This document shows, piece by piece, positions 36,080-44,163 of a DNA stretch of 60,165 nt (positions within the stretch are counted from its first letter, which is position 1; the number at the start of each line of letters is the position of its first letter). The notes below the pieces were generated by a model. It did not search any database, was not told where the DNA came from, and was given only the letters and a program-made list of their open reading frames with translations. A program made the translations under genes and the position numbers. The DNA is from Planctomycetota bacterium (lineage in GTDB: Bacteria; Planctomycetota; Planctomycetia; Gemmatales; Gemmataceae), in the NCBI GenBank assembly GCA_016873095.1, contig VGYC01000018.1:1-60165 (forward strand), read 5' to 3'.

Positions 36080-37546
36080 TTACGCCAGCAGGCCGCGGAC
36101 CACGTCACCCTTCACCAGCTCGCGTGGCTGGTTGAGATGGTTGTAGACGATGGTGGCCGGATCGATGCCGACGCTGTGGTAGATGGTGGCCAGCAGGTCG
36201 GTGGGGTGGACCGGGTTGTCCAGCGGCGCAGAGGCGGTGCGGTCGCTACGGCCGTGGACATGGCCGCGGCGAATGCCGGCACCGGCGACCACCGACGTGT
36301 AGCAGTACGGCCAGTGATCGCGGCCCTCGGCGTCGTTGCTGTTCCCGGAGGTGCTGACGCCGCGGAGCGGACTACGCCCAAACTCGCCAATCGCGACCAC
36401 CAGCGTCTCGCTCAGCAGGCCACGCTCGTCAAGGTCGGCAATGAGCGTCGACAGACCGGCGTCAAGCAGCGGCGCCGACTGGTTGCGCATGCGCTGCGGC
36501 AAACCCTGGTGCACATCCCAGGAGTGGTTGTCGGAGTTGGCGACTTTGGGCCAGTTGACCTCGACGACGCGGGTTCCGGCCTCGATGAGGCGACGCGCCA
36601 GCACGCAGCACTGGCCGAAGGTGTTTTGCCCGTAGCGTTCGCGTGTCTGCTGGGTCTCGCGCGACAGGTCGAAGGCGTTGCGAGCCCGGCCGGACAGCAC
36701 CAGGTTGAGTGCGGTGTTGTAGTAAGTTGGCAGGTCGTAGCGAGCGGTGGCTTGCTCGATGGCCGGCATGCCGCGTGCGATCTGGTCGCGGAGGCGGCCA
36801 CGGCGTTCCAGCCGGGCCGACGGGATCTCGCGGCGCAGCTGCAAATCATCGACCTGGATGCGCGACATCTTGTTCATGTCCATGTCGTCGCCGGTCGGGT
36901 AGAGGTAATACGGATCGTAGGCGCGGCCGAGAAAGCCGGCGGTACCGCCCTTGCCGATGACGCCGCTTTCCTGCAACGGCCGCGGCATCATCACGTAGGG
37001 CAACATCGGAACCTCCGGCGGCCGCATGCGGACGATGTTGCAGCCGAAGTTCGGGAAGTCACGCGGCGTCGGCGGCTCCAGCTGACCCGACGCGCTGACC
37101 GCGTCCGCCTGGTAGCCCGTCAGCATCTGGTAAATGGCCGCCGTGTGATTGAACAGGCCGATTGGCGAGTAACTCATCGAGCGGATCATGGTAAACTTGT
37201 CGTTCACGCGCGCCAGCCGGGGCAGGATCTCGGTGTAGTGCACGCCGGGCAGTCGCGTGGGGATGGTGCTGAAGCTGCTGCGAACGCGCTCTGGGGCGTC
37301 CGGCTTCGGATCCCAGAGGTCGAGATGGCTGGGACCGCCCTGGAGGAAGATCAGGATGACGCTGCGAGCGCGGCCAAAGCCCGGACCGCGGTTGCCCGCC
37401 GCCGGCGTGTTCGCCGCGGCTTGCTGCACGCGGAACAGATCCGCCAGCGTGAAGCCGAGCAGGGTCGAGCCTCCCACCTTGAGAAGATCGCGTCGGGTCA
37501 CGCCGTCACAGGTATCCTTGCTCGATTGTCCGGGAATCACCAGCAT
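36080..37546 (-). CDS. DUF1501 family protein, Tat-exported
   Basis: A 488-residue DUF1501 protein with a twin-arginine leader ([17 protein letters not shown], near residues 16-32). Characteristic blocks are [18 protein letters not shown] near 64-81, [11 protein letters not shown] and [18 protein letters not shown]. The start has an excellent AGGAGGT 6 bases upstream. It differs clearly from the DUF1501 protein encoded at 21816 and is not a recent duplicate. It is the last gene of a minus-strand group with a sulfatase and a candidate selenoprotein. The role of the family is unknown. Confidence 0.92.
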   Translation of the reverse strand: MLVIPGQSSKDTCDGVTRRDLLKVGGSTLLGFTLADLFRVQQAAANTPAAGNRGPGFGRARSVILIFLQGGPSHLDLWDPKPDAPERVRSSFSTIPTRLPGVHYTEILPRLARVNDKFTMIRSMSYSPIGLFNHTAAIYQMLTGYQADAVSASGQLEPPTPRDFPNFGCNIVRMRPPEVPMLPYVMMPRPLQESGVIGKGGTAGFLGRAYDPYYLYPTGDDMDMNKMSRIQVDDLQLRREIPSARLERRGRLRDQIARGMPAIEQATARYDLPTYYNTALNLVLSGRARNAFDLSRETQQTRERYGQNTFGQCCVLARRLIEAGTRVVEVNWPKVANSDNHSWDVHQGLPQRMRNQSAPLLDAGLSTLIADLDERGLLSETLVVAIGEFGRSPLRGVSTSGNSNDAEGRDHWPYCYTSVVAGAGIRRGHVHGRSDRTASAPLDNPVHPTDLLATIYHSVGIDPATIVYNHLNQPRELVKGDVVRGLLA

Positions 37547-37735
37547 CGCAATACCTCCTGGGAAGCCGTTCTCGAACGCAGGCGGGGATATTCGGTGGGA
37601 AAGTCTCTCCGGAAATTAAAGCAACTTTTCTGCCCAGGGTCAAATATTAAATTGCCGATTTGTCCGTTTCCAGGCGTTCGCGCCGCTCGCTGGTCGCTGT
37701 CGACGGCAATCTTCTGCTCCGGACAGTGACCATCA

Positions 37736-38305
37736 TTATTCCCGGACCAACTCTTCGATGTGCTTGCGTAGATGCATGTCGCCCTTGGCCCCTTTCCAGT
37801 TGAGTTCGCCGGACCAGCCCCAGCGGGCCACGCCGCGCTTGTCAATCAGGTACACCGAGGGCCAGTAGCTATTGAAATAGCGCTGCCACATGGTTCCCTT
37901 GTTGTCGACGGCGACCGGAAACGTCAAACCGGCCTCCTTCAGCTTGGCCCGCAGGCTATCGATGTTCTTCTCGCCTTCCGTCTCCGGCGTGTGGATGCCA
38001 AGCACAACCACGCCCTTGTCCTTGAAGTCTTTCCAGATGCCCTTGTACCAAGGGTAATTGCGAACGCAGTTGATTCAGCCGAAGGCCATGAAATGCACGA
38101 CGACGACCTTGCCCCGCATACCCTTCATGGTGAGGGGCTCGCTGTTGATCCATTCCGCAATGTCGGCGAACGCCGGCGCATTCTGCTTGCCGCGAATCTT
38201 GACCGGCTTGCGCTTGCTCAGATCCTCGTCTCCCTGCATCGCGGCCGAAGGCCCGACGAGCGTGAATGCGACGAACAAGATGACGCCGACAACTTTGCTG
38301 TGCAT
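37736..38305 (-). CDS. Secreted thioredoxin-fold protein, candidate selenoprotein (UxxC)
   Basis: Read through an in-frame TGA (38077-38075), this is a 189-residue redoxin/TlpA-like protein. A signal peptide covers about 1-22 (ending GPSAA), so it acts in the periplasm. The active-site strand reads KVVVVHFMAFG, then UGA, then INCVRNYP. The UGA is residue 77 and Cys80 follows, giving UxxC where relatives have CxxC. Downstream come VVVLGIHTPE, FPVAVDNKG and the cis-proline segment YWPSVYLIDKRG, all intact. GGAGGA lies 4 bases before the ATG. It sits 78 bp after a sulfatase. The alternative is a TGC-to-TGA nonsense mutation or sequencing error. Confidence 0.75.
38040..38077 (-). promoter_or_regulatory. 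Candidate bacterial SECIS element with recoded UGA
   Basis: The UGA is at 38077-38075. Twenty nt later, CCCUUG pairs perfectly with CAAGGG (38054-38040) around a GUA loop. The apical loop starts with G about 26 nt after the UGA, which fits the known bacterial pattern of a small hairpin with G in the first loop positions, roughly 16-37 nt downstream. The hairpin is also simply coding sequence (NYPWYKG), so it needs testing. Confidence 0.55.
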
Positions 38306-38383
38306 GTCTTCCTCCGTCCGCTAAACGACGACAAGGCGACGGCTTGCGCGGGGACTCGGATTCCGGAACGGCGCTGGCGGGAG

Positions 38384-39778
38384 TTAGTGGCTTTCCCTGT
38401 CCCGTGCATACCGCTCGCGCAACTCGTCCGTTCGCCGGCGCAAGCTTTCAAGCTCGGCGCGGAAGCGAGCATTGTCAACCAGGTTCCTGGTCTGTTCGAA
38501 GTCGGCGCGGTGATCGTAGAGTTCCTCGACCGGCGGTTTCTGGTCGAGCCAGCGGACATAGGTGAAGCGCTCGTTGCGGACGCCTTCGCTGCGCGGGATG
38601 TTCTTGCGCACGAATAGATGCTCGTAGAGGAAGTCGGTCCGCCAGTCGGGCGGGTTCTCGCCGCGCAGCAGCGGGGCCAGGCTGCGGCCCTGCATCTTCG
38701 CCGGCTTGCGGCCCGTCAATTCCAGAATGGTCGGGGCGATGTCGGTGTTGAGTGCCAGCTGATCGGACGTCTTGCCGCGGCGTTGCCCCGGGGCGCGCGG
38801 ATCGAAGATGATGAGCGGAATGCGAATCGAGTACTCGTAGATGTACCACTTGTCCGCGAAGCCGCGCTCGCCGAGGAAGAAGCCGTTGTCGCTCAGGAAG
38901 ATGATGATGGTGTTGTCGGCCAGGCCGCGCTTTTTCAGGGCTGCCACGATGCGGGCGATGGCCTGGTCGATGCCGGTGATGAGCCGGTAGTAGCCGCGCA
39001 CCATGTCCTGGTATTTCCTGGGCTCGTCGAAGCGCCAGTGATAACGCACCCGGCTCTCCGATTCCCGCAGGAACCTGGGCTGGGCCTTGAAGAAATCGTC
39101 GTTCATCGTTTTCGGCACGGGAAACACGGCGTCGGCGTACAGTCCGTCGCAAGACTTTGGCCAGATGAACTGCCGCGGATCGTTGTCCTCGGCATGCGGC
39201 GCGTTGAAGCTGACCGACAGGCAGAACGGTTGGCCCGGCTCAAGCGTGTCGAGAAAAGCGATGGCGCGGTCCGCTTCGATATCGAGGAAGTGCTTCGCCG
39301 TTCCGTCGGCTTGCTTGCGGAAGTGCGGCGCGCGCGGCGAAGGCACGAACGAATCGAACATGGCCTGCGTCATGCCCTTCGGCACGCCGACGCAGAACTT
39401 GCCGACGAAGCCGACGCGGTAACCTGCCTTTTTCAGCAGTGCGGGATATGACTGCAAGACGTGCCGCTCGGCCAGCGGCTTCGTGCCGAAGCTGTAGCCA
39501 TGCGTACGCTCCTGCAAGCCCGTGAAGATCGACGCCCGGCTCGTCGGGCAGATCGACGTGGTCACGAAGGCGTTGGTGAAGCGGATGCCGTTCTTCGCCA
39601 GGCTATCCATGCTCGGCGTCTGGATGATGCGATTGCCGGCGCAGCCCAGCATGTCGAAGCGTTGATCGTCGGTGAGCAAGACGAGGATATTGGGCCGGGT
39701 GGCTGCGTCGTGGGCGGATACTGGCGCGGCCAGGAACAGGACGATTGCCGGCAGCCAGAAACATGCAAGCCGTGCCAT
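38384..39778 (-). CDS. Secreted sulfatase
   Basis: A 464-residue type I sulfatase family protein with a signal peptide (about 1-22). The metal-binding NILVLLTDDQRFDMLGC starts near residue 30. The formylglycine site reads CPTSRASIFTG, with Cys77 as the residue to be oxidised; the usual proline at +2 is threonine, a variant that needs attention. NAPHAEDNDPRQF and DNGFFLGERGFADKWYIYE follow in the normal order. ATG 39778 is preceded by TAGAAT at 39790-39785, which would place the transcript start at the ATG. It leads a group with the candidate selenoprotein and DUF1501. Confidence 0.92.
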   Translation of the reverse strand: MARLACFWLPAIVLFLAAPVSAHDAATRPNILVLLTDDQRFDMLGCAGNRIIQTPSMDSLAKNGIRFTNAFVTTSICPTSRASIFTGLQERTHGYSFGTKPLAERHVLQSYPALLKKAGYRVGFVGKFCVGVPKGMTQAMFDSFVPSPRAPHFRKQADGTAKHFLDIEADRAIAFLDTLEPGQPFCLSVSFNAPHAEDNDPRQFIWPKSCDGLYADAVFPVPKTMNDDFFKAQPRFLRESESRVRYHWRFDEPRKYQDMVRGYYRLITGIDQAIARIVAALKKRGLADNTIIIFLSDNGFFLGERGFADKWYIYEYSIRIPLIIFDPRAPGQRRGKTSDQLALNTDIAPTILELTGRKPAKMQGRSLAPLLRGENPPDWRTDFLYEHLFVRKNIPRSEGVRNERFTYVRWLDQKPPVEELYDHRADFEQTRNLVDNARFRAELESLRRRTDELRERYARDRESH

Positions 39779-40010
39779 CACTCGATTCTACCGGACGCCA
39801 CGTGCGATGGCACGGAAAAACCGCGGACTTGGTGGTCGCGTGGTCGCCAGCACACGAAGCGAATCGCGATCCGGCCCTGCATCAAGTACGAGCGCCCCGA
39901 GCAATGACGCCAGCACCTCTTCCGCCGCCTCACTGGCCGAAGCTTGCAATACGGACAGCCGCGGGTGCCTGCCCAATACGTCGTGTCCTCCAGCGTCGCC
40001 TGCGGGCGGA

Positions 40011-40946
40011 TCAGCTCGTGATCCCCTTGGTGATGCCCATGAACACATCTTCCAGGTCGATCTCGTCTTCCTTGAGGAGCTTGAGGCGGAGACCGGTCTT
40101 GACGAGCAATTCGGCGATGAAGGCGCCGTCGGTGATCTGGTCGTTGAGGGTGACGAGGAGAACGTCGTCGCCGTTGCGTAACTCGACGCCGGCGATGTCG
40201 GGATGACAGAGGAGTAGTTCGCGGGCCCTGGCGTTGAGGCCGTCGGCGACGGCGACCTGCAGCGTCGTGCGTTGCCGGACCTGGCGGATGGCCGATTCGA
40301 CGTCGCCGTTGAACAGGAGCTGTCCTTGCTCGATGATGCCGATCTTGTTGCAGATGTCGGCGAGTTCGGGGAGGATGTGGCTGGAGACGAGGATGGTCTT
40401 GCCCATCTTGCGCAGCTCCTTGAGGAGATTGCGCATGTCGATGCGGGCGCGCGGGTCGAGGCCGCTGGCCGGCTCGTCGAGGAGCAGGACTTCGGGTTCA
40501 TGGAGGAGTACGCGGGCCAGGCCGAGGCGCTGCGTCATGCCGCGCGACAGGCTGGTGGCCAGGGCATCGCGCTTGAAGGTCAGGTCCACCAGTTCCAGGA
40601 CTTCCTCGCACTTCTTGCGGCGCTTTTCGCCGGTGATGCGGTAGGCGGCGGCGAAGAACTCGAGATACTCGATGACCTTCATGTCGTCGTAGACGCCGAA
40701 GAAGTCGGGCATGAAGCCGATGAGGCGACGGATGTCCTTGGCGCCGTTGTAGATCGAGTAGCCGCACACCGTGGCCTCGCCCCAGCTCGGATTGAGGAGC
40801 GTGGCCAGGATGCGCATGGTCGTGGTCTTGCCCGAGCCGTTGGGACCGATGAACCCGTAGACATCCCCCTTGTCCAGCTTGAGGGTCAGCCGATTGAGGG
40901 CATACAGGTCGCCGTACATCTTCGTCAGATCACGGGTTTCGATCAT
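40011..40946 (-). CDS. ABC transporter ATP-binding protein
   Basis: A 311-residue ATPase of the CcmA/NatA type used with ABC-2 permeases. Walker A is GPNGSGKTTT near 34-43, the signature is LSRGMTQRLGLARVL near 133-147 (LSRGM rather than LSGGQ), Walker B with D-loop is VLLLDEPASGLDP near 153-165, and the switch histidine is in VSSHILPEL. A C-terminal ~90-residue domain (TLQVAVADGLNAR onward) is typical of such subunits. No permease gene is in the window; the neighbour 69 bp upstream encodes a large membrane protein that may belong to the system. Confidence 0.93.
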   Translation of the reverse strand: MIETRDLTKMYGDLYALNRLTLKLDKGDVYGFIGPNGSGKTTTMRILATLLNPSWGEATVCGYSIYNGAKDIRRLIGFMPDFFGVYDDMKVIEYLEFFAAAYRITGEKRRKKCEEVLELVDLTFKRDALATSLSRGMTQRLGLARVLLHEPEVLLLDEPASGLDPRARIDMRNLLKELRKMGKTILVSSHILPELADICNKIGIIEQGQLLFNGDVESAIRQVRQRTTLQVAVADGLNARARELLLCHPDIAGVELRNGDDVLLVTLNDQITDGAFIAELLVKTGLRLKLLKEDEIDLEDVFMGITKGITS

Positions 40947-41015
40947 TGGCTGGTTGCTCTCCGTATTTCGATGCCGTGACTGCGTTTCGCACGGATTAGG
41001 AGCGGGCGGCTTCGA

Positions 41016-43421
41016 TCAATCGGCCGGCCGCACAGGCAAGAAGGCGCGAACATACGTTTCTTGATTCAAGGTACCATTTACTGACGGCCTGGTCTTGCCG
41101 TTGCCCGGCACGTCGCCAAGCCAGAGCAAGCTCGGCAAGGGCTGGTCGGGGCGTGCGGCGAGAGCATCGATCTTGCCGGAGGCGGAGGCGAGCCGGGCGA
41201 AGAGGATTGCCTCGCGCAGGATCTGCTGGCGTGCACGCAACGGTTCGGGCACACGCCAGCTGATATCGAGCCGATGGAACGAGTGATTGCGCAGGTGAAG
41301 CCCCGTGTCCACGAGTTCGTGGAACAGCATCTCCTTCACGATCTCGGTCGAATCACTGGGCCCCTTGGCGAACGCCAGTGGATCGATGCCCTCGGCGCGT
41401 CGTCGCGGCCAGCCCTGGATATCCTGAAAACGCTGGTCCAGCACGATGGTGCGAACCGCACCGCCCCCACGGCCGCCTTTGAGCGGGCCTTCGAGATAGT
41501 ACGCGCGTGGGCCGAAGAAGATCCAGGCATCGTGCAAGTCGGCAGGCAAGAAACTCTGGATCGTGCCGGAGACGATGACTTCCTTGTCGCGGAAGTAGCG
41601 GAGATCCACGTCGAAGGGCAAGCGCGGCAAGGGGGACTCCCAGGAGGCCATGAGCGACTTGGTCGTCCAGATCGGCACCGGGACCTTGGCGAGCCCTGTT
41701 GCGCCATTGACGTAGTCGTACGGCCGTTGCGTGCCAAAGGTCTGGGTGCGCGGGCGGCCCATGGCGGCGGCGCCGTCGTATTCCGGCCGGCCCAGCCATG
41801 TCACCACTTCCGCGCTGGCAATCTCTTTCGGCTCTCCGCCGAACCAGCCCGGAACCAGGTTCGGCTGCACGCCGATCGTGTAGCTCTTGATCCTCGGGCT
41901 CAAGAGTGTGAACCAGGTGTTGCCGTATGCATGAGCGCGGGTGGGCCGCAGCTTGGCATCCAGCTGGGTGCGCAGATCGAAGTCAACCAGGTCCACCTGA
42001 TTGATGCGCAACTCTTCGCCCTTGATGCCGTGAATGGTGGCGAAGATGAGCAGGCTCAGCGTGAGCACCACAAGCGGAAAGCTCAGCCATGTCCACTCGA
42101 GTCGCCTGAAAACGCGGCTGAGGAGAAAATAATCGATGGGCCCCACGAGCAGGATGTAGCCGAGTATCAGCAACGCGACCCAGCCAAACTTGAAGGTGGC
42201 CACGTCGAACTGATCGAGCGTGGTCTGCAGCTGGGTGGCCAGGTCGCGAGCGGTAGGCTGGTTCGCGCCGAAGGCCTGCTCGCTCAGCACCTGCGGGATG
42301 CGCGGTTCAAGCCGGCTGGCAATGGCCTTGAGGAAAGGCACGCGGCCGTCCCAGGACAGGAACGGCTCGCGGTCGATGTCGAATGCCAGCAGCGTGACCT
42401 GCCCCCGGCCATACGACATCTGGGCGATGAGCGGGCGGCCCTCCGGCGTCTCGGCGAAGACGCGCCAATCCGGACGCGTCACATTGCCCGGCAGCAGCCA
42501 GGAAATCGGCACGGGTCTCTCACCGAATGCTGGAAATGGCTTGTCCGTGATGCCGGCCCATTCCTCGACCTTGATGAGTCGCGGCGACGACGTCTCCATG
42601 AATCCGACCGGTCCGGGCGGTGGCGTTACCGGCAACGGCGGCTGCCACGCTTTGCCGTCGAGCAACGCAGCAGCGGCTTTCTGCTGCGCCGGCGATATGC
42701 TGACAACCAGCCTGCCGCCCTGCCGCACCCAGCCGGCGATGGCGCCCAGTGCGCCTTCGTTTTGGAGCAAGCGCTGATTCATTGCCGGGTTGCTGGTGGT
42801 CCAGAGAAGGAGATCGACGGCATCGTAGCCGAGGGACCGTTCCGGGAGCTGGTCCGGATTGGCGATGTGGCCGGCACGACGCGGCCAGGAGTCGGAGCGA
42901 TCCTGGCCCTCGCCCGTTTCCGGCCGGGCGCGTCGCAACTCGAGCAAAGCCTCGTCAAGCTCCGGCAGGGCGGCGCCGATGGTCACGAACAGGTTCTCGC
43001 GCAGGTCCAGCGGTTGCTGGCTGACGCTGGTCGAGGACAGGATTGCGCCCCTGGCATCACGAACGGTGAGCGTGAATCGTCCGTCGCTGTTTCCCAGCCG
43101 GGAGTAGGCGACGACTGTTCGCTTCTCGCCGGCGTTGAGCTTTGAAACCTTGGTTGTGAACACAGTGCCGACGTTCTCGCTGTCGGTGGTCTCGACGGCG
43201 AGCGCGGCGTCGTCGAACGTGGTCGCGGCTTGCAATTCCACGACGATGGGAGTCCATAGCCCGAGCTTGAAGCGTGGCGGCTCGTTCTTCCCGGCCGCGG
43301 CAAAGCCGACCTGGACAGAGGTGATGCGCAACGGAGGATCCTGGGCGAGCGCCGAGGGCGCGCCCGACGCAACGGCCAGAATCACCAGGACTAGCGGATT
43401 GCAAACACGCGCCCAGCGCAT
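41016..43421 (-). CDS. Large membrane-anchored extracytoplasmic protein of unknown function
   Basis: An 801-residue protein with a signal peptide (about 1-26). Residues 30-400 form a predicted periplasmic part with beta-rich sections and a segment like glutamine-amidotransferase folds (GYDAVDLLLWTTS, LGAIAGWVRQGGRLVVSI). Two membrane helices lie near 408-430 and 440-462 (FGWVALLILGYILLVGPIDY and LVVLTLSLLIFATIHG), with about 340 residues after them. This layout resembles proteins found beside planctomycete ABC-2 systems, but I cannot name a family. It is 69 bp upstream of the ABC ATPase and probably co-transcribed. Confidence 0.75.
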   Translation of the reverse strand: MRWARVCNPLVLVILAVASGAPSALAQDPPLRITSVQVGFAAAGKNEPPRFKLGLWTPIVVELQAATTFDDAALAVETTDSENVGTVFTTKVSKLNAGEKRTVVAYSRLGNSDGRFTLTVRDARGAILSSTSVSQQPLDLRENLFVTIGAALPELDEALLELRRARPETGEGQDRSDSWPRRAGHIANPDQLPERSLGYDAVDLLLWTTSNPAMNQRLLQNEGALGAIAGWVRQGGRLVVSISPAQQKAAAALLDGKAWQPPLPVTPPPGPVGFMETSSPRLIKVEEWAGITDKPFPAFGERPVPISWLLPGNVTRPDWRVFAETPEGRPLIAQMSYGRGQVTLLAFDIDREPFLSWDGRVPFLKAIASRLEPRIPQVLSEQAFGANQPTARDLATQLQTTLDQFDVATFKFGWVALLILGYILLVGPIDYFLLSRVFRRLEWTWLSFPLVVLTLSLLIFATIHGIKGEELRINQVDLVDFDLRTQLDAKLRPTRAHAYGNTWFTLLSPRIKSYTIGVQPNLVPGWFGGEPKEIASAEVVTWLGRPEYDGAAAMGRPRTQTFGTQRPYDYVNGATGLAKVPVPIWTTKSLMASWESPLPRLPFDVDLRYFRDKEVIVSGTIQSFLPADLHDAWIFFGPRAYYLEGPLKGGRGGGAVRTIVLDQRFQDIQGWPRRRAEGIDPLAFAKGPSDSTEIVKEMLFHELVDTGLHLRNHSFHRLDISWRVPEPLRARQQILREAILFARLASASGKIDALAARPDQPLPSLLWLGDVPGNGKTRPSVNGTLNQETYVRAFLPVRPAD

Positions 43422-43475
43422 CCACGAACCTCGAGTCTCGAAAACACCAGCCCGAAGTGCTGACCGTCGATCATC

Positions 43476-43781
43476 CTAGGGTTTCTCGGCCTGATCGCAA
43501 GCGCACGGAATCTGGCGACAGCCAGGACAGCCGCTGCCATACTTACGCTGGACGGCGGCCTCGAGATCGACGCCGGCGGAGTTGGCGAGCGTGGCCAGCC
43601 AGGCCAGCACGTCGGCAAACTCGGCTGCTTGCGCATCGGGATCGCCGACGCGCAGGGCCGCCGCCAGCTCACCCACCTCCTCCATGAACCACATGAAGGT
43701 GCCGTCCACGCCGCGGCGCCGGTCCTTGGCGTCGTAGGTGTCGCGGATGATGCGTTGCAGGTCGGTAAGGCAGAAGGACAT
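43476..43781 (-). CDS. MazG-like nucleotide pyrophosphohydrolase
   Basis: A 101-residue protein of the all-alpha NTP pyrophosphohydrolase group. The metal-binding pair is EEVGEL (near 34-39) and EFADVLAWLA (near 54-63), the ExxE...ExxD pattern. Such enzymes clear non-canonical nucleoside triphosphates. An added C-terminal cysteine-rich tail (CPGCRQIPCACDQ, about 84-96) could bind zinc; short MazG proteins usually lack it. A 54-bp gap separates it from the membrane-protein gene downstream on the same strand. Confidence 0.88.
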   Translation of the reverse strand: MSFCLTDLQRIIRDTYDAKDRRRGVDGTFMWFMEEVGELAAALRVGDPDAQAAEFADVLAWLATLANSAGVDLEAAVQRKYGSGCPGCRQIPCACDQAEKP

Positions 43782-44163
43782 GGCAAATCGCTTTCGATGC
43801 TTTCAGGCATGGCCGGGCGGTTACTCCACAATGTACATGTTAGTTCGCGCCGTACCTGATTCCACGCTGTTCGGGGACGGGGCGAAAGAACTGCCGCGAC
43901 TACAGCCGTTGGTGCCTAGAACCAAGGCATCAAAAGTTCGGTCAACGTTGTCCGAGGTGAATTGACGACTGCCGTTAGCGGGAACGCTCGAAATTGGCTG
44001 CCGGCACCTGCATGATCGCAAACCGTTCCAATATATAGGCTTGCGATATTTGTCTTTTCGTCGGTATTCGTTGCCTGGGTGCTGAGAGGGGGGTAGCAAC
44101 GCAACGAATTTCAACTGATCACTCCGGTCGGCATATTGATTGCTCTTGCCTCCACTTTGATCA
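43782..44163. other. Intergenic region with one G-rich palindromic repeat
   Basis: This 382-bp gap lies between divergent mazG-like and nitrite reductase genes. It contains repeat copy C at 44066-44109 and an AT-richer pocket near 44030-44060. On the minus strand, 43821-43930 contains a short lipoprotein-like frame (LVLGTNGCSRGSSF, ending NMYIVE) without a usable start, possibly the remnant of a small gene. No RNA gene is recognised. Confidence 0.5.
44066..44109 (+). repeat. Palindromic G-rich repeat, copy C
   Basis: A 44-bp unit with exact 9-base inverted ends (ATTCGTTGC/GCAACGAAT) and a GAGAGGGGGG core. It matches copy A at 36 of the last 39 positions, 40 kb away, 54 bases before the nitrite reductase start. 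Confidence 0.75.

Noticed and set aside
37736-38011. Treating the redoxin as two separate genes or a pseudogene
   Set aside because: Both halves share one frame, the break falls exactly on an active-site cysteine position, and the second half has no ribosome-binding site of its own.
41274-43145. 623-codon plus-strand frame
   Set aside because: Antisense to the 801-residue membrane protein, which has a signal peptide, membrane helices and a coherent operon position.
43782-44163. tRNA or tmRNA gene in the gap before the nitrite reductase gene
   Set aside because: No T-loop GTTCRANNC motif, CCA end or cloverleaf arms could be traced.
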